In this document: one piece after another, positions 18,976 to 28,237 of the stretch | Layout of the letters: every line of letters begins with the position of its first letter | How positions within the stretch are numbered: the stretch's first letter is position 1 | DNA from: Pseudomonas bubulae | Lineage (GTDB): Bacteria; Pseudomonadota; Gammaproteobacteria; Pseudomonadales; Pseudomonadaceae | DNA: 64,000 nt | Assembly: GCF_900618535.1 (NCBI RefSeq) | Contig: NZ_UYJA01000004.1 | Coordinates: 62,001-126,000, forward strand | Reading direction: 5' to 3' | The notes under the pieces: generated by a model | Seen by the model: only the letters and a program-made list of their open reading frames with translations | Told to the model about the DNA's origin: nothing | The model's database searches: none | Program-made: the position numbers and the translations under genes

Positions 18976-20140
18976 GAGCAGGCTCCAACGTACGCCAACA
19001 GTCGTCGAGTGCCGTTAACAATAGCTGTACCTGTGCTTCTGTGTGGGCGGCCGACAGTGTCACGCGCAAACGGGCGCTGCCTGCGGGGACAGTGGGCGGG
19101 CGGATTGCAGTCACCAGCAAGCCGCGCTCGCGCAGCCTCTGCGACAGGCGAAGGGCTTGGCCACTGTCACCGATCATGATCGGCTGGATCGGCGTAAAGC
19201 TGTCCATCAACTGCAGGCCAATTTGCTCGGCACCAAGGCGAAACTGAGCTATCAACTTGTTCAGATGCTCACGGCGCCAATGCTCGGTGCGCAGCAGCTC
19301 AAGGCTTTTGAGCGTCGCACAGGCCAGCGCCGGAGGCTGGCTGGTGGTGTAGATGTAAGGTCGGGCGAACTGGATCAGGCTTTCGATCAGTTCTTCGCTA
19401 CCTGCGACAAATGCACCGCTGGTGCCAAATGCCTTGCCCAGCGTTCCGACCAGTACCGGCACATCGTCAGCACTCAGGCCAAAATGTTCGGCAATCCCGC
19501 CGCCATTGGCGCCCAATGGACCAAAACCGTGGGCATCGTCTACCATCAACCAGGCACCCTTGGCCCTGGTTTCACGGGCCAGAGCGGGGAGGTCGGCCAG
19601 ATCGCCGTCCATGCTGAATACGCCATCGGTGACCACCAGCGTACTGCCGCTGGCTTTTTCCAGACGCTTGGCAAGGCTACTTGCATCGTTATGCAGGTAG
19701 CGGTTGAAGCGCGCCCCGCTCAACAAACCGGCATCCAGCAGGGAGGCATGGTTGAGGCGGTCTTCCAGCACCGTATCGCCTTGCCCGACCAACGCGGTGA
19801 CGGCACCCATGTTGGCCATGTATCCGTTACTGAACAGCAGCGCACGCGGGCGACCGGTGAACTCGGCCAGGGTCTCCTCCAGTGCGTGGTGCGGGGTGCT
19901 GTGACCGATGACCAGATGCGACGCACCGCCGCCTACGCCCCAGCGCGATGCTCCCGCTTGCCAGGCTTCAATCACTTGCGGGTGACTGGCCAGGCCCAGG
20001 TAGTCGTTATTGCAGAAGGCGAGCAGAGGCTTGCCATCGACCACCACCTGCGGCCCTTGCGGGCTTTCTAGCAGCGGGCGCTGGCGATACAGGTTATCGG
20101 CGCGGCGTGCGGCCAGCCGGGAGCGTAGATCGAATGACAT
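18968..20140 (-). CDS. bioF: 8-amino-7-oxononanoate synthase
   Basis: A 390-residue PLP enzyme joining pimeloyl-ACP and L-alanine to give KAPA. Diagnostic segments are [13 protein letters not shown] (near residue 43), [23 protein letters not shown] and the cofactor-lysine segment [12 protein letters not shown]. Second gene of the bio operon, 134 bp after bioB across a repeat element. Confidence 0.95.
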   Translation of the reverse strand: MSFDLRSRLAARRADNLYRQRPLLESPQGPQVVVDGKPLLAFCNNDYLGLASHPQVIEAWQAGASRWGVGGGASHLVIGHSTPHHALEETLAEFTGRPRALLFSNGYMANMGAVTALVGQGDTVLEDRLNHASLLDAGLLSGARFNRYLHNDASSLAKRLEKASGSTLVVTDGVFSMDGDLADLPALARETRAKGAWLMVDDAHGFGPLGANGGGIAEHFGLSADDVPVLVGTLGKAFGTSGAFVAGSEELIESLIQFARPYIYTTSQPPALACATLKSLELLRTEHWRREHLNKLIAQFRLGAEQIGLQLMDSFTPIQPIMIGDSGQALRLSQRLRERGLLVTAIRPPTVPAGSARLRVTLSAAHTEAQVQLLLTALDDCWRTLEPAHA

Positions 20141-20156
20141 GCTGACTATACTCCCT

Positions 20157-20260
20157 TGTAGCCGCTGGCGCAGGCTGCGATGGGCAGCGAAGCGGCCCCG
20201 GCTTCGGTATTGAAAGCGAAGGTCCTGCGGACCTTATCGCAGCCTGCGGCAACGACTACA
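20157..20260. repeat. Large inverted repeat (TGTAGCCGCTGGCGCAGGC type)
   Basis: TGTAGCCGCTGGCGCAGGC at 20157-20175 and its near mirror image ending in ACTACA at 20260 bracket an inner hairpin (AAGGTCC-TGC-GGACCTT). It is a second dispersed palindrome family, related to the hairpin at 5517, and fills the bioB-bioF gap. Confidence 0.75.
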
Positions 20261-20274
20261 GGCCAGCACGGTGG

Positions 20275-21330
20275 TTAAACCACAGCGTTATAGAACTGCT
20301 CGCTGGACTTCTGATCCCTAAGCGCGTGCTCTATCGCCGCCTGATGCACCTCGTCGGCGTGATCTTTACCCTCCTCCGGCAGAATGCCCAAACGGCTGAA
20401 CAGCCGCATGTCCTTGTCTGCCTGCGGGTTGGCCGTGGTCAGCAGTTTGTCGCCGTAAAAGATAGAGTTGGCCCCGGCAAAGAACGCCAGCGCCTGCATT
20501 TGCTCGTTCATTGCCTCACGACCTGCGGACAGGCGTACATGGCTCAGAGGCATCATGATTCGCGCTACTGCCAGCATGCGGATGAAATCAAAGGGGTCGA
20601 TGTCTTCGGCGTTCTCCATCGGCGTGCCGGCCACTTTCACCAGCATGTTGATGGGCACCGATTCCGGGTGCTCAGGCAGATTGGCCAGCTGGATCAGCAG
20701 GTTGGCGCGGTCGTCCAGCGACTCGCCCATGCCCAGGATGCCACCGGAGCAGATTTTCATCCCGCTGTCGCGCACGTAACTCAGGGTTTGCAGGCGTTCG
20801 CTGTAGGTCCGCGTGGTGATGATGCTGGTGTAGAACTCGGGCGAGGTGTCGAGGTTGTGGTTGTAGTAGTCGAGACCGGCATGGGCCAGTGCAGCGGTCT
20901 GCTCCTGATCAAGCTTGCCCAGGGTCATGCAGGTTTCCAGGCCCATGGCCTTCACCCCTTTGACCATTTCCAGCACGTAGGGCATGTCTTTGGCCGAAGG
21001 GTGCTTCCAGGCTGCGCCCATGCAAAAACGGGTGGCACCGATGTCCTTGGCCCGCTGTGCTTCTTCAAGCACCTTCTGCACCTGCATCAGCTTCTCTTTG
21101 GCCAGGCCGGTGTTGTAGTGGCCCGACTGCGGACAATATTTGCAATCTTCCGGGCAGGCCCCGGTCTTGATCGATAACAGCGTCGAAACTTGAACCCGGT
21201 TGGCATTGAAATGCTTGCGGTGAACGGTCTGCGCCTCGAAAAGCAGGTCGTTGAAAGGCTGGGTGAACATCGCCCGGACTTCGGCTAATGACCAATCATG
21301 TCGCAAGTTGGCAAGGCTGCTGGCGCTCAT
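20275..21330 (-). CDS. bioB: Biotin synthase
   Basis: A 351-residue radical SAM enzyme inserting sulfur into dethiobiotin. The cluster motif CxxxCxxC is Cys59-Cys63-Cys66 ([14 protein letters not shown]). The auxiliary-cluster regions [10 protein letters not shown] and the RLSAGRE motif are intact. First gene of the bio operon; its promoter region faces comF and contains a BirA-type operator. Confidence 0.96.
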   Translation of the reverse strand: MSASSLANLRHDWSLAEVRAMFTQPFNDLLFEAQTVHRKHFNANRVQVSTLLSIKTGACPEDCKYCPQSGHYNTGLAKEKLMQVQKVLEEAQRAKDIGATRFCMGAAWKHPSAKDMPYVLEMVKGVKAMGLETCMTLGKLDQEQTAALAHAGLDYYNHNLDTSPEFYTSIITTRTYSERLQTLSYVRDSGMKICSGGILGMGESLDDRANLLIQLANLPEHPESVPINMLVKVAGTPMENAEDIDPFDFIRMLAVARIMMPLSHVRLSAGREAMNEQMQALAFFAGANSIFYGDKLLTTANPQADKDMRLFSRLGILPEEGKDHADEVHQAAIEHALRDQKSSEQFYNAVV

Positions 21331-21401
21331 CGGCGTTTCTCTTGTTTATGCTTTGACTAGAACCCGAGGCAAAAAACCCAGGCACGGCACGGATATCGGC
21401 A

Positions 21402-21429
21402 TGTTTAAGGATGTGACATGAACTGTCAA
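21402..21429 (-). promoter_or_regulatory. Probable bioB promoter
   Basis: TTGACA on the minus strand (21429-21424) is a perfect -35 box. A weak -10 (TAAACAT/TTAAAC) lies about 16 bases on, 70-80 bp before the bioB start. The -35 box is inside the left half of the BirA-type operator. Confidence 0.5.
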
Positions 21430-22158
21430 CCACTATGGATTCGATTGGTTTACAATTGGTTAATAAACAACCAGTCATGTTTGTTGTGTGACGAGCGCGC
21501 CCGTACAGAGCAGGCCCTGTGCGTCGCCTGCGAACTGGAACTGCCCTGGCTGGGTGACCGCTGCCAGCGCTGCGCTTTGCCGCTGCCCATGGCGGGACTG
21601 GTTTGCGGCCATTGCATCAGACAGCCACCCGCCTTCGAACGAGTTCATGCACCTTGGGTGTATGGCTTTCCGATCGACAGCCTGATCGTGCGCTTCAAGC
21701 ACCACAGCAAATGGCCCTACGGCCGCCTTTTGGCCGAAATTCTTGGGCAATCACTGCTTGATAGCTTCAACATGGGTGAACCTCGACCTGACGCCCTGCT
21801 GCCGGTACCCCTGTCCACCAAACGCCTGCGTGAGCGTGGCTATAACCAGGCCGGGATGCTGGGGGATTGGCTCGGCAAGCAGTTGTGCATCCCCTGCCAG
21901 CCGCACTGGCTGCTGCGTTCGCGGAACACCGCTGCGCAACAGGATCTGGACGCCAAAACCCGCAAACGCAACCTGCGCCACGCATTCAGCCTCGCGCCAG
22001 GGGTGCAGGTGAATGGCTTGCATCTGGCCCTGATCGATGACGTGCTGACCACCGGCGCCACGGCAGAAAGCCTGGCGCGCCTGTTGCTCAAGGGTGGGGC
22101 GCGGCGGGTCGATGTGTATTGCCTGGCGCGCACGCCAAAACCTGATGGGCTTGCTTGA
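21418..22158 (+). CDS. ComF-family phosphoribosyltransferase-like protein
   Basis: A 246-residue ComF family protein. The N-terminal zinc-binding cysteines appear as CLLC...CVAC and CQRC...CGHC pairs. The C-terminal type I phosphoribosyltransferase fold carries the PRPP loop LIDDVLTTGATAESL. Relatives act in DNA uptake or use of extracellular DNA (ComF, GntX); the true reaction is uncertain. It is divergent from bioB, as in other pseudomonads. The ATG at 21418 lies within the shared regulatory region. No later ATG keeps the first zinc pair, which favours this start. Confidence 0.82.
   Translation: MNCQPLWIRLVYNWLINNQSCLLCDERARTEQALCVACELELPWLGDRCQRCALPLPMAGLVCGHCIRQPPAFERVHAPWVYGFPIDSLIVRFKHHSKWPYGRLLAEILGQSLLDSFNMGEPRPDALLPVPLSTKRLRERGYNQAGMLGDWLGKQLCIPCQPHWLLRSRNTAAQQDLDAKTRKRNLRHAFSLAPGVQVNGLHLALIDDVLTTGATAESLARLLLKGGARRVDVYCLARTPKPDGLA
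21424..21454. promoter_or_regulatory. BirA-type biotin operator
   Basis: TGTCAACC, 15 bp, GGTTTACA: an interrupted palindrome with the half-site sequence and spacing known for BirA operators of gamma-proteobacteria. It overlaps the bioB -35 box and the first codons of divergent comF. Confidence 0.75.
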
Positions 22159-22215
22159 CGTCTCCCCGTGGAGCAGGCACTTTTCGGGCACTCCCCGTCT
22201 TGCGAACCTGTCTTC

Positions 22216-22980
22216 ATGCACCTGCCTGCCCTGCTTGCCCAGCATATTGTCCACCGCCCGCAACGTATTGCCCTGTTGCAACACATCGCCGAGCAGGGCT
22301 CGATCACGGCTGCCGCCAAAAGTGCGGGCATCAGCTACAAGGCTGCGTGGGATGCCATCGATGAGCTGAACAACCTGGCGCAAACCCCCTTGGTGCAGCG
22401 CAGCATTGGCGGCAAGGGCGGAGGCGGCGCCCGGTTGTCCGTGGCCGGTGAGCGGGTGCTGCGCCTTTATCAGCGCTTGCAGGCGTTACAGGCTCAGGTG
22501 CTGGACGCCGCCGAAGACGCCCGGGATCTCGATCTGCTCGGCCGCCTGATGTTGCGTACCAGCGCCCGTAACCAGTTGCACGGTACCGTGATTGCCATCC
22601 ACAGGCATGGTCACAACGATCTGATTGACCTTGAGTTGCCCGGTGGCCTGACCTTGCAGGCGCAAATCACCCACGACAGCACCCAGCACCTGGAACTGGC
22701 GATCAATAGCCCGGCGGTGGCACTGATCAAAGCGGGCTGGCTGCAGTTGATCGACGTCGCACAAGTGCCCAGCCCCGAACACAATCACCTGCACGGGCAG
22801 ATCCAACAGATTCTGCACATCGCCGACGGCCCCAGTGAAGTGCGCATCAGCCTGCCTGGCGGCCAGACGCTGTGTGCGCTGACCGAACCGCAACACCTTG
22901 AAACACTTGGACTGGCCGTGGGCAGTACGGCACAGGTGCAGTTTGCGCCGACCCTGGTGTTGCTGGGCACAGCGCTCTAA
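22216..22980 (+). CDS. ModE-like molybdate-responsive regulator
   Basis: A 254-residue protein with a LysR-like winged helix at the N-terminus (GSITAAAKSAGISYKAAWDAI, about residues 26-46) and two C-terminal TOBE/MOP modules (LHGTVIAIHRHGHNDLIDLEL; LHGQIQQILHIADGPSEVRISL). This is the architecture of ModE, which binds molybdate and represses molybdate transport genes. The ATG at 22216 is chosen because the helix-turn-helix then begins at the family position; an upstream GTG at 22168 would add unrelated residues. No molybdate transport genes are in the window, so target genes lie elsewhere. Confidence 0.78.
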   Translation: MHLPALLAQHIVHRPQRIALLQHIAEQGSITAAAKSAGISYKAAWDAIDELNNLAQTPLVQRSIGGKGGGGARLSVAGERVLRLYQRLQALQAQVLDAAEDARDLDLLGRLMLRTSARNQLHGTVIAIHRHGHNDLIDLELPGGLTLQAQITHDSTQHLELAINSPAVALIKAGWLQLIDVAQVPSPEHNHLHGQIQQILHIADGPSEVRISLPGGQTLCALTEPQHLETLGLAVGSTAQVQFAPTLVLLGTAL

Positions 22981-22984
22981 ACCG

Positions 22985-23023
22985 CTGCCCTCACCCCAAT
23001 CTTCTCCAGGAGGGAGAGGGGCT
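22985..23023. repeat. Short palindrome (CCCTCACCC...GGGAGAGGG type)
   Basis: CCCTCACCCCAATC-TTCTCCAGGAGGGAGAGGG resembles the element at 39482-39515 and forms a CTCC/GGAG-based hairpin. It is a third dispersed repeat type in the window. Confidence 0.6.
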
Positions 23024-23102
23024 TTTCAAACAAAAACTGAAACATCCCTGTCATACCCGCTGCTTATGGTGTCTGCCAAAACCGTTGCCAGACGAGCCAG
23101 CC

Positions 23103-25004
23103 ATGAGCCTATTAGAAGAAAACCAATCCACCGACCTTGAGCAGATCATCGGCCTGAGCCGTCGGGGCTTTATCAGTGCGGGCGCCTTGTGTGGTGCGGC
23201 GATGTTCCTCGGCGGCGGCCTGCTTGGTCGCAGCGCCCTGGCGGCCGGGGTCAGCGCCGCCAACAGCAACCTGCTGGGGTTCGACAGCATCAACGCAGCC
23301 ACCACCGACACCATCAGCCTGCCGCCCGGCTACCGTTCCTCGGTGCTCATCAGCTGGGGTCAGCCGTTGCAGGCCAAAGGCCCGGCGTTTGACCCTTCCG
23401 GTAAAGGCACCGCCAGCGAGCAGGAAGTGCAATTTGGCGACAACAATGACGGCATGAGCCTGTTCGCCTTCCCCGATGACCCGAACCGGGCCCTCATGGC
23501 GATCAACAACGAATACACCAACTACCGCTACCTCTACCCTCACGGTGGCTCGCCCACTTCCCTTGAAGAAGTGCGCAAGGCCCTGGCCAGTGAAGGCGTG
23601 TCGGTGATCGAAATCCAGCGCAAGGGCGACAGCTGGCAGTTTGTTCAGGGCTCACCCTTTAACCGGCGCATCCACGGCAACACGCCGATCCGCCTCAGCG
23701 GTCCCGCGGCGGGCCACGAACTGCTGCGCACCCGGGCCGATGCCACCGGCAGCCGTGCCCTGGGCACGTTCCAGAACTGCGCCAACGGCAAAACCCCGTG
23801 GGGCACTTATCTGACGTGCGAAGAAAACTTCACTGATTGTTTCGGCAGCTCTGATGCCAAGCAAACCTTCGACACCGCGCAAAAGCGCTATGGTGCCGTG
23901 GCGGCCAGCAAGGATATCAACTGGCACCAACACGACCCGCGCTTCGACCTGGCACTCAACCCCAACGAACTCAACCGTCACGGCTGGGTAGTGGAAATCG
24001 ACCCGTTCGACCCGCTTTCAACACCGGTCAAACGCACCGCCCTGGGCCGTTTCAAACACGAAAACGCCGCCCTGGCCGAAACCGGCGACGGTCGTGCCGT
24101 GGTCTATATGGGCGACGATGAACGCGGCGAGTTCATCTACAAATTTATCAGCCGCGACAAGATCGACCACCAGAACCCCAAGGCCAATCGCGACCTGCTC
24201 GACCACGGCACGCTTTATGTGGCGCGCTTTGACAATGGCGACAGCAACCCTGATCGCCCCAAGGGCCAGGGCCAGTGGCTTGAACTGAGTCACGGCAAAA
24301 ACGGCATTGATGCCGACCATGGTTTCGCCAGCCAGGCCGATACCCTGATCCATGCCCGCCTGGCAGGCAGCACAGTCGGCGCCACGCGCATGGACCGCCC
24401 GGAATGGATAGTGGTCAGCCCCAAAGACGGCCAGGTTTATTGCACCCTGACCAACAACGTCAAACGTGGCGAGGATGGACAACCGGCTGGCGGACCCAAC
24501 CCGCGTGAGAAAAACGTCTACGGACAAATCCTGCGCTGGAACGCCCATAAGGGTGATCACGGCTCGGACACCTTTGACTGGGACCTGTTCGTGGTGGCCG
24601 GCAACCCGGCAGTGCACGGCAAAACGGCCAAAGGTGGCTCAGCCAACATCACCCCGCAAAACATGTTCAACAGCCCCGATGGCCTGGGCTTCGACGACGC
24701 AGGGCGCTTGTGGATCCTCACCGACGGCGACGCCAGCAACAGCGGCGACTTTGCCGGCATGGGCAATAACCAGATGCTCTGCGCCGACCCGGCCAGCGGT
24801 GAAATCCGCCGCTTCATGGTCGGACCGATTGGCTGTGAAGTCACCGGTATCAGCTTCTCGCCCGACCACAAAACCCTGTTCGTTGGTATTCAGCACCCCG
24901 GCGAAAACGGCGGATCCACCTTCCCCGAGCATCTGCCCAACGGCAAACCGCGTTCTTCGGTCATGGCCATCAGCCGTGAAGACGGCGGTATCGTCGGCGC
25001 CTGA
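23103..25004 (+). CDS. PhoX-family alkaline phosphatase (Tat-exported)
   Basis: A 633-residue protein of the PhoX/DUF839 family, calcium-dependent phosphatases that release phosphate from esters in the periplasm or outside. The N-terminus carries a twin-arginine signal (LSRRGFISAGALCG) beginning near residue 20, then a hydrophobic stretch ending before AAGVSAANS. Family segments include GTYLTCEENFTDCFG, DPFDPLSTPVKRTALGRFKHENA and MGDDERGEFIYKFIS. The ATG at 23103 is preferred to the TTG at 23085. A REP pair follows. Whether it is phosphate-regulated cannot be told; no clear Pho box was found. Confidence 0.85.
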   Translation: MSLLEENQSTDLEQIIGLSRRGFISAGALCGAAMFLGGGLLGRSALAAGVSAANSNLLGFDSINAATTDTISLPPGYRSSVLISWGQPLQAKGPAFDPSGKGTASEQEVQFGDNNDGMSLFAFPDDPNRALMAINNEYTNYRYLYPHGGSPTSLEEVRKALASEGVSVIEIQRKGDSWQFVQGSPFNRRIHGNTPIRLSGPAAGHELLRTRADATGSRALGTFQNCANGKTPWGTYLTCEENFTDCFGSSDAKQTFDTAQKRYGAVAASKDINWHQHDPRFDLALNPNELNRHGWVVEIDPFDPLSTPVKRTALGRFKHENAALAETGDGRAVVYMGDDERGEFIYKFISRDKIDHQNPKANRDLLDHGTLYVARFDNGDSNPDRPKGQGQWLELSHGKNGIDADHGFASQADTLIHARLAGSTVGATRMDRPEWIVVSPKDGQVYCTLTNNVKRGEDGQPAGGPNPREKNVYGQILRWNAHKGDHGSDTFDWDLFVVAGNPAVHGKTAKGGSANITPQNMFNSPDGLGFDDAGRLWILTDGDASNSGDFAGMGNNQMLCADPASGEIRRFMVGPIGCEVTGISFSPDHKTLFVGIQHPGENGGSTFPEHLPNGKPRSSVMAISREDGGIVGA

Positions 25005-25014
25005 CCCTTTCGGT

Positions 25015-25100
25015 GTGGGAGCGGGCTTGCTCGCGATCGGGTTGGTGCGATTTAACTGACAGACCGCAGCGCCTGCATCGTGAGCAAGCCCGCTCCCACA
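25015..25100. repeat. REP inverted pair
   Basis: Two mirrored REP arms with the common central segment TAACTGACAGACCGCAG. The right arm has one change (TCGTGAGC). Confidence 0.9.
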
Positions 25101-25182
25101 GCGGATTAAGTCGCCTTCCGGGCCCCGGTCTGCGCTAACATGCATGGCCGGACGCGGCAGCCTGCTGCGCGCAGGAGTCAGC

Positions 25183-26157
25183 ATGTCTCATCCGTTTGCA
25201 ACACTTACCCCTGATCTGGTGCTCGACGCCGTCGAGAGCATCGGTTTCCTGAGCGATGCCCGCGTGTTGGCGCTCAACAGCTACGAAAACCGCGTGTATC
25301 AGGTCGGCATCGAAGACTCGCAGCCGCTGATCGCCAAGTTCTATCGCCCTCAGCGCTGGACCAACGAAGCGATCCTCGAAGAGCACCGCTTCACCTTCGA
25401 ACTGGCCGACTGCGAAGTCCCGGTCGTGGCCCCGATGATTCACAACGGCCAAAGCCTGTTCGAGCACCAGGGCTTTCGCTTTACCTTGTTCCCACGCCGT
25501 GGTGGCCGTGCGCCAGAGCCGGGAAACCTCGACCAGCTGTATCGTCTCGGGCAACTGCTCGGCCGCCTGCATGCCGTAGGCGCAACCAAGCCGTTCGAAC
25601 ACCGCGAAGCACTGGGCGTGAAAAACTTCGGTCACGACTCGCTGACCACCCTGCTCGAAGGCAACTTCATACCGCGCAGCTTGCTCCCGGCCTACGAGTC
25701 CGTCGCCCGCGACCTGCTCAAGCGCGTTGAAGACGTCTACGCCGCCACCCCGCACACCAACATCCGCATGCATGGTGATTGCCACCCCGGCAACATGATG
25801 TGCCGCGACGAAGTGTTCCATATCGTCGACCTCGATGACTGCCGCATGGGCCCTGCGGTGCAGGATTTGTGGATGATGCTGGCCGGTGATCGCCAGGAAT
25901 GCCTGGGCCAGCTGTCAGAGTTGATGGACGGCTACAGCGAATTTCATGACTTCAACCCCCGCGAACTAGCGTTGATCGAGCCGCTGCGCGCCTTGCGCCT
26001 GATGCACTACAGTGCCTGGCTGGCGCGACGCTGGGACGACCCGGCCTTCCCCCACAGCTTCCCGTGGTTTGGTACCGAACGCTACTGGGGCGACCAGATC
26101 CTGGCATTGCGTGAACAGCTTTCAGCACTCAATGAGGAGCCGCTGAAACTGTTCTGA
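25183..26157 (+). CDS. srkA: Stress response serine/threonine kinase SrkA (YihE)
   Basis: A 324-residue APH/choline-kinase-fold protein kinase. The catalytic loop HGDCHPGNM (about residues 202-210) and the metal-binding DLDDCRMGP are intact, as is the N-terminal ENRVYQVG segment. In E. coli SrkA counters stress-induced death linked to MazEF. A strong AGGAG ribosome site at 25171-25176 selects the ATG at 25183 over an earlier frame start at 25144. It is flanked by REP pairs on both sides and appears to be monocistronic. Confidence 0.88.
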   Translation: MSHPFATLTPDLVLDAVESIGFLSDARVLALNSYENRVYQVGIEDSQPLIAKFYRPQRWTNEAILEEHRFTFELADCEVPVVAPMIHNGQSLFEHQGFRFTLFPRRGGRAPEPGNLDQLYRLGQLLGRLHAVGATKPFEHREALGVKNFGHDSLTTLLEGNFIPRSLLPAYESVARDLLKRVEDVYAATPHTNIRMHGDCHPGNMMCRDEVFHIVDLDDCRMGPAVQDLWMMLAGDRQECLGQLSELMDGYSEFHDFNPRELALIEPLRALRLMHYSAWLARRWDDPAFPHSFPWFGTERYWGDQILALREQLSALNEEPLKLF

Positions 26158-26176
26158 CGCCATGTATGTGGCTCTT

Positions 26177-26261
26177 GCAGGAGCGGGCTTGCTCGCGATT
26201 GGCTCGATGCGGTTTAACTGTCAGACCGCAGCGCCCGCATCGCGAGCAAGCCCGCTCCCAC
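26177..26261. repeat. REP inverted pair
   Basis: The left arm begins GCAGGAGCGGG instead of GTGGGAGCGGG; the right arm is canonical. The centre is nearly identical to that of the pair at 25015, suggesting recent common origin. Confidence 0.9.
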
Positions 26262-26393
26262 AGAAAATCCGGGACCGCTGCTGGTGCAAAAACAACTGTC
26301 TGCCTTGCAAATCTCCTGCACGACACGCCTGCAAAACCTGCTTACAATCCTGACTTCTTCCGTGTCTGTTAGTTGCCTAAGCAAGGATTCTGC

Positions 26394-27281
26394 ATGCAAG
26401 CCGCCAACCCGCGCCGCGGGTATATTTTAGGCCTCACGGCCTATGTCATCTGGGGCATCTTCCCGCTCTACTTCAAACTGCTGGCCAGCGTTCCGGCGGC
26501 CGAAATCATCGTCAACCGGGTGCTTTGGTCGGCCTTGTTCGGCTCGTTGCTGCTGCTGGTGTGGAAGCACCCCGGCTGGTGGCAGGAACTGCGCGACAAC
26601 CCCAAACGCCTGGGCGTGCTGACCATCAGCGGCCTGCTGATTGCCGCCAACTGGCTGACCTATGTATGGGCCGTAAATAACGACCGCATGGTCGAAGCCA
26701 GCCTGGGCTATTACATCAACCCGCTGGTAAACGTATTGCTCGGCATGTTGCTGCTGGGCGAACGCCTGCGCCGCTTGCAGTGGATTGCCGTAGGCCTGGC
26801 AGCTGCGGGCGTGGCACAACAAGTGTGGCAAGTGGGGAGCCTGCCGTGGGTATCGCTGGTGCTGGCGCTGACGTTTGGCTTTTACGGGCTGATTCGCAAG
26901 CAAGCACCGGTCAAGGCGCTGCCGGGGCTGGTGGTAGAAACCTGGATCCTGGTCCCGGTTGCCATCGGCTGGCTGTTGCTGCATCCGGAAGCCAACAGCG
27001 CCCACGTTGACTTCTGGAGTACCTCAGAGGCCTGGCTGCTGGTATTTGCCGGCCCGGCCACGCTGATACCCTTGGTCAGTTTCAACGCCGCCGCACGACA
27101 TCTGCCCTACACGACCCTGGGCTTTATGCAGTACATCGCGCCGACGCTGGTGCTGATCCTGGCGGTCTGGGTGTATGGCGAACACCTGTCCGAAAGCACC
27201 TTGATCGCCTTTGCGTTTATCTGGGCCGGGCTGGTGGTGTACAGCCTCGATGCCTGGTTCAGCCTGCGCCAGCGCAGCTGA
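26394..27281 (+). CDS. rarD: EamA-family transporter RarD
   Basis: A 295-residue inner-membrane protein with about ten hydrophobic segments and the RarD pattern (YVIWGIFPLYFKLL, ANWLTYVWAVNNDRMVEASLGYYINPL, FMQYIAPTLVLILAV). RarD proteins are drug/metabolite exporters of the EamA superfamily, substrate unknown. AAGGA at 26380-26384 selects the ATG at 26394. A TTG at 26373 is an alternative start. Confidence 0.9.
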   Translation: MQAANPRRGYILGLTAYVIWGIFPLYFKLLASVPAAEIIVNRVLWSALFGSLLLLVWKHPGWWQELRDNPKRLGVLTISGLLIAANWLTYVWAVNNDRMVEASLGYYINPLVNVLLGMLLLGERLRRLQWIAVGLAAAGVAQQVWQVGSLPWVSLVLALTFGFYGLIRKQAPVKALPGLVVETWILVPVAIGWLLLHPEANSAHVDFWSTSEAWLLVFAGPATLIPLVSFNAAARHLPYTTLGFMQYIAPTLVLILAVWVYGEHLSESTLIAFAFIWAGLVVYSLDAWFSLRQRS

Positions 27282-27291
27282 ACCGGCGTAG

Positions 27292-27810
27292 TTACTCTTC
27301 GGTGCTGAACTTGAGGTCTACCAGCAGTTCATCGGCCAGGGTTTCCAGACGCTTTTGCAGCACGTCGAGCGATAAGGTCAGGGGCACAGCCAGAATGGCC
27401 TCGGCATGAAACAGCGGCTCGTTGCTCATGGGCGCGGGCCGCACATCGGTCACCAGCCGCTCCAGGCTCACCCCCTGCTCCGTCAGCACCCGGGTGATAT
27501 CGCGCACAATGCCGGGGCGGTCGTTGCCCACCAGCTCCATGGCGATGGGCTTCCAGGTGCAGGACTGCTCGATCCCGCTTTCAGCGATCAATACCCGAAT
27601 CCCTTCCTTGCCCAACCGCTGCAGCGCATCGACCAGCTCATCGTGGGCTTCGGCAGGCACGCCGACACGCAGGATCCCGGCAAATTGCCCGGCCATACGC
27701 GACATGCGACTCTCCAGCCAGTTACCTCCATGCTCGGCGATGCACTGGGCAATACGCTCGACCTGCCCGGCCTTGTCCTGGGCAAAGACAGTGATAACAA
27801 GATGATTCAT
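27292..27810 (-). CDS. Glycine cleavage system regulator-like ACT protein (GcvR family)
   Basis: A 172-residue protein with two ACT domains (residues about 4-80 and 90-165; the second contains GNDRPGIVRDITRVLTEQGVSLERL). E. coli GcvR binds glycine and antagonises GcvA. Here there is no gcv gene nearby, so the ligand and partner are unproven. It is convergent with rarD, 10 bp apart. The start follows a GAGAG ribosome site. Confidence 0.82.
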   Translation of the reverse strand: MNHLVITVFAQDKAGQVERIAQCIAEHGGNWLESRMSRMAGQFAGILRVGVPAEAHDELVDALQRLGKEGIRVLIAESGIEQSCTWKPIAMELVGNDRPGIVRDITRVLTEQGVSLERLVTDVRPAPMSNEPLFHAEAILAVPLTLSLDVLQKRLETLADELLVDLKFSTEE

Positions 27811-27862
27811 GGCGGGACTCTCTTATTAGGGGGTCGATTGAGTATAGGCAACACCCTTCCCT

Positions 27863-27946
27863 GTGGGAGCGGGCTTGCTCGCGATGGTCTCGCCACGGTT
27901 TGCCTGACAGACCGCGTCGCCCGAATCACGAGCAAGCCTGCTCCAC
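27863..27946. repeat. REP inverted pair
   Basis: The right arm has lost one C (CTGCTCCAC). The centre is GCCTGACAGACCGCG, as in several other copies. Confidence 0.9.
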
Positions 27947-28102
27947 AGATGCCTTCAAAATCACAAATTGTGTACTGTTTTTAGAATTATCTGGAACAAC
28001 CTGCCTGTTTCTTGAGAACATCCCGTTCTTCTGAGTGACCGTTCGCGTAAAAATGGTCGCAGAACGACGTGATCAGTCTGATTTTCACATCTGCAATTGA
28101 TC

Positions 28103-28130
28103 ATGTAGTATGCCTCGGCGACCACTACAT
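28103..28130. promoter_or_regulatory. Interrupted palindrome upstream of glcB
   Basis: ATGTAGT (28103-28109) and ACTACAT (28124-28130) are perfect 7-bp arms separated by 14 bp, about 110-135 bp before the malate synthase start. Likely a regulator site or RNA stem; no regulator is assigned. Confidence 0.45.
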
Positions 28131-28237
28131 AACTTGCAACATGGTCTGCCAAAGCGTCTGCAATCCCCGTACAAACCCGCTCTGGCGGTGTTTTGAGAAG
28201 CGCTCCAGGCTTTAAATAAAAATGAGTGAGGCAAGCA

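Larger units (their letters stand above)
27811..28237. other. 427-bp region with REP pair and long glcB leader
   Basis: The left third holds a REP pair. The remainder is an AT-rich leader before glcB with an interrupted palindrome at 28103-28130 overlapping a possible -10 (TAGTAT). No gene is visible; the minus-strand frame crossing it is a shadow of glcB. Confidence 0.6.
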
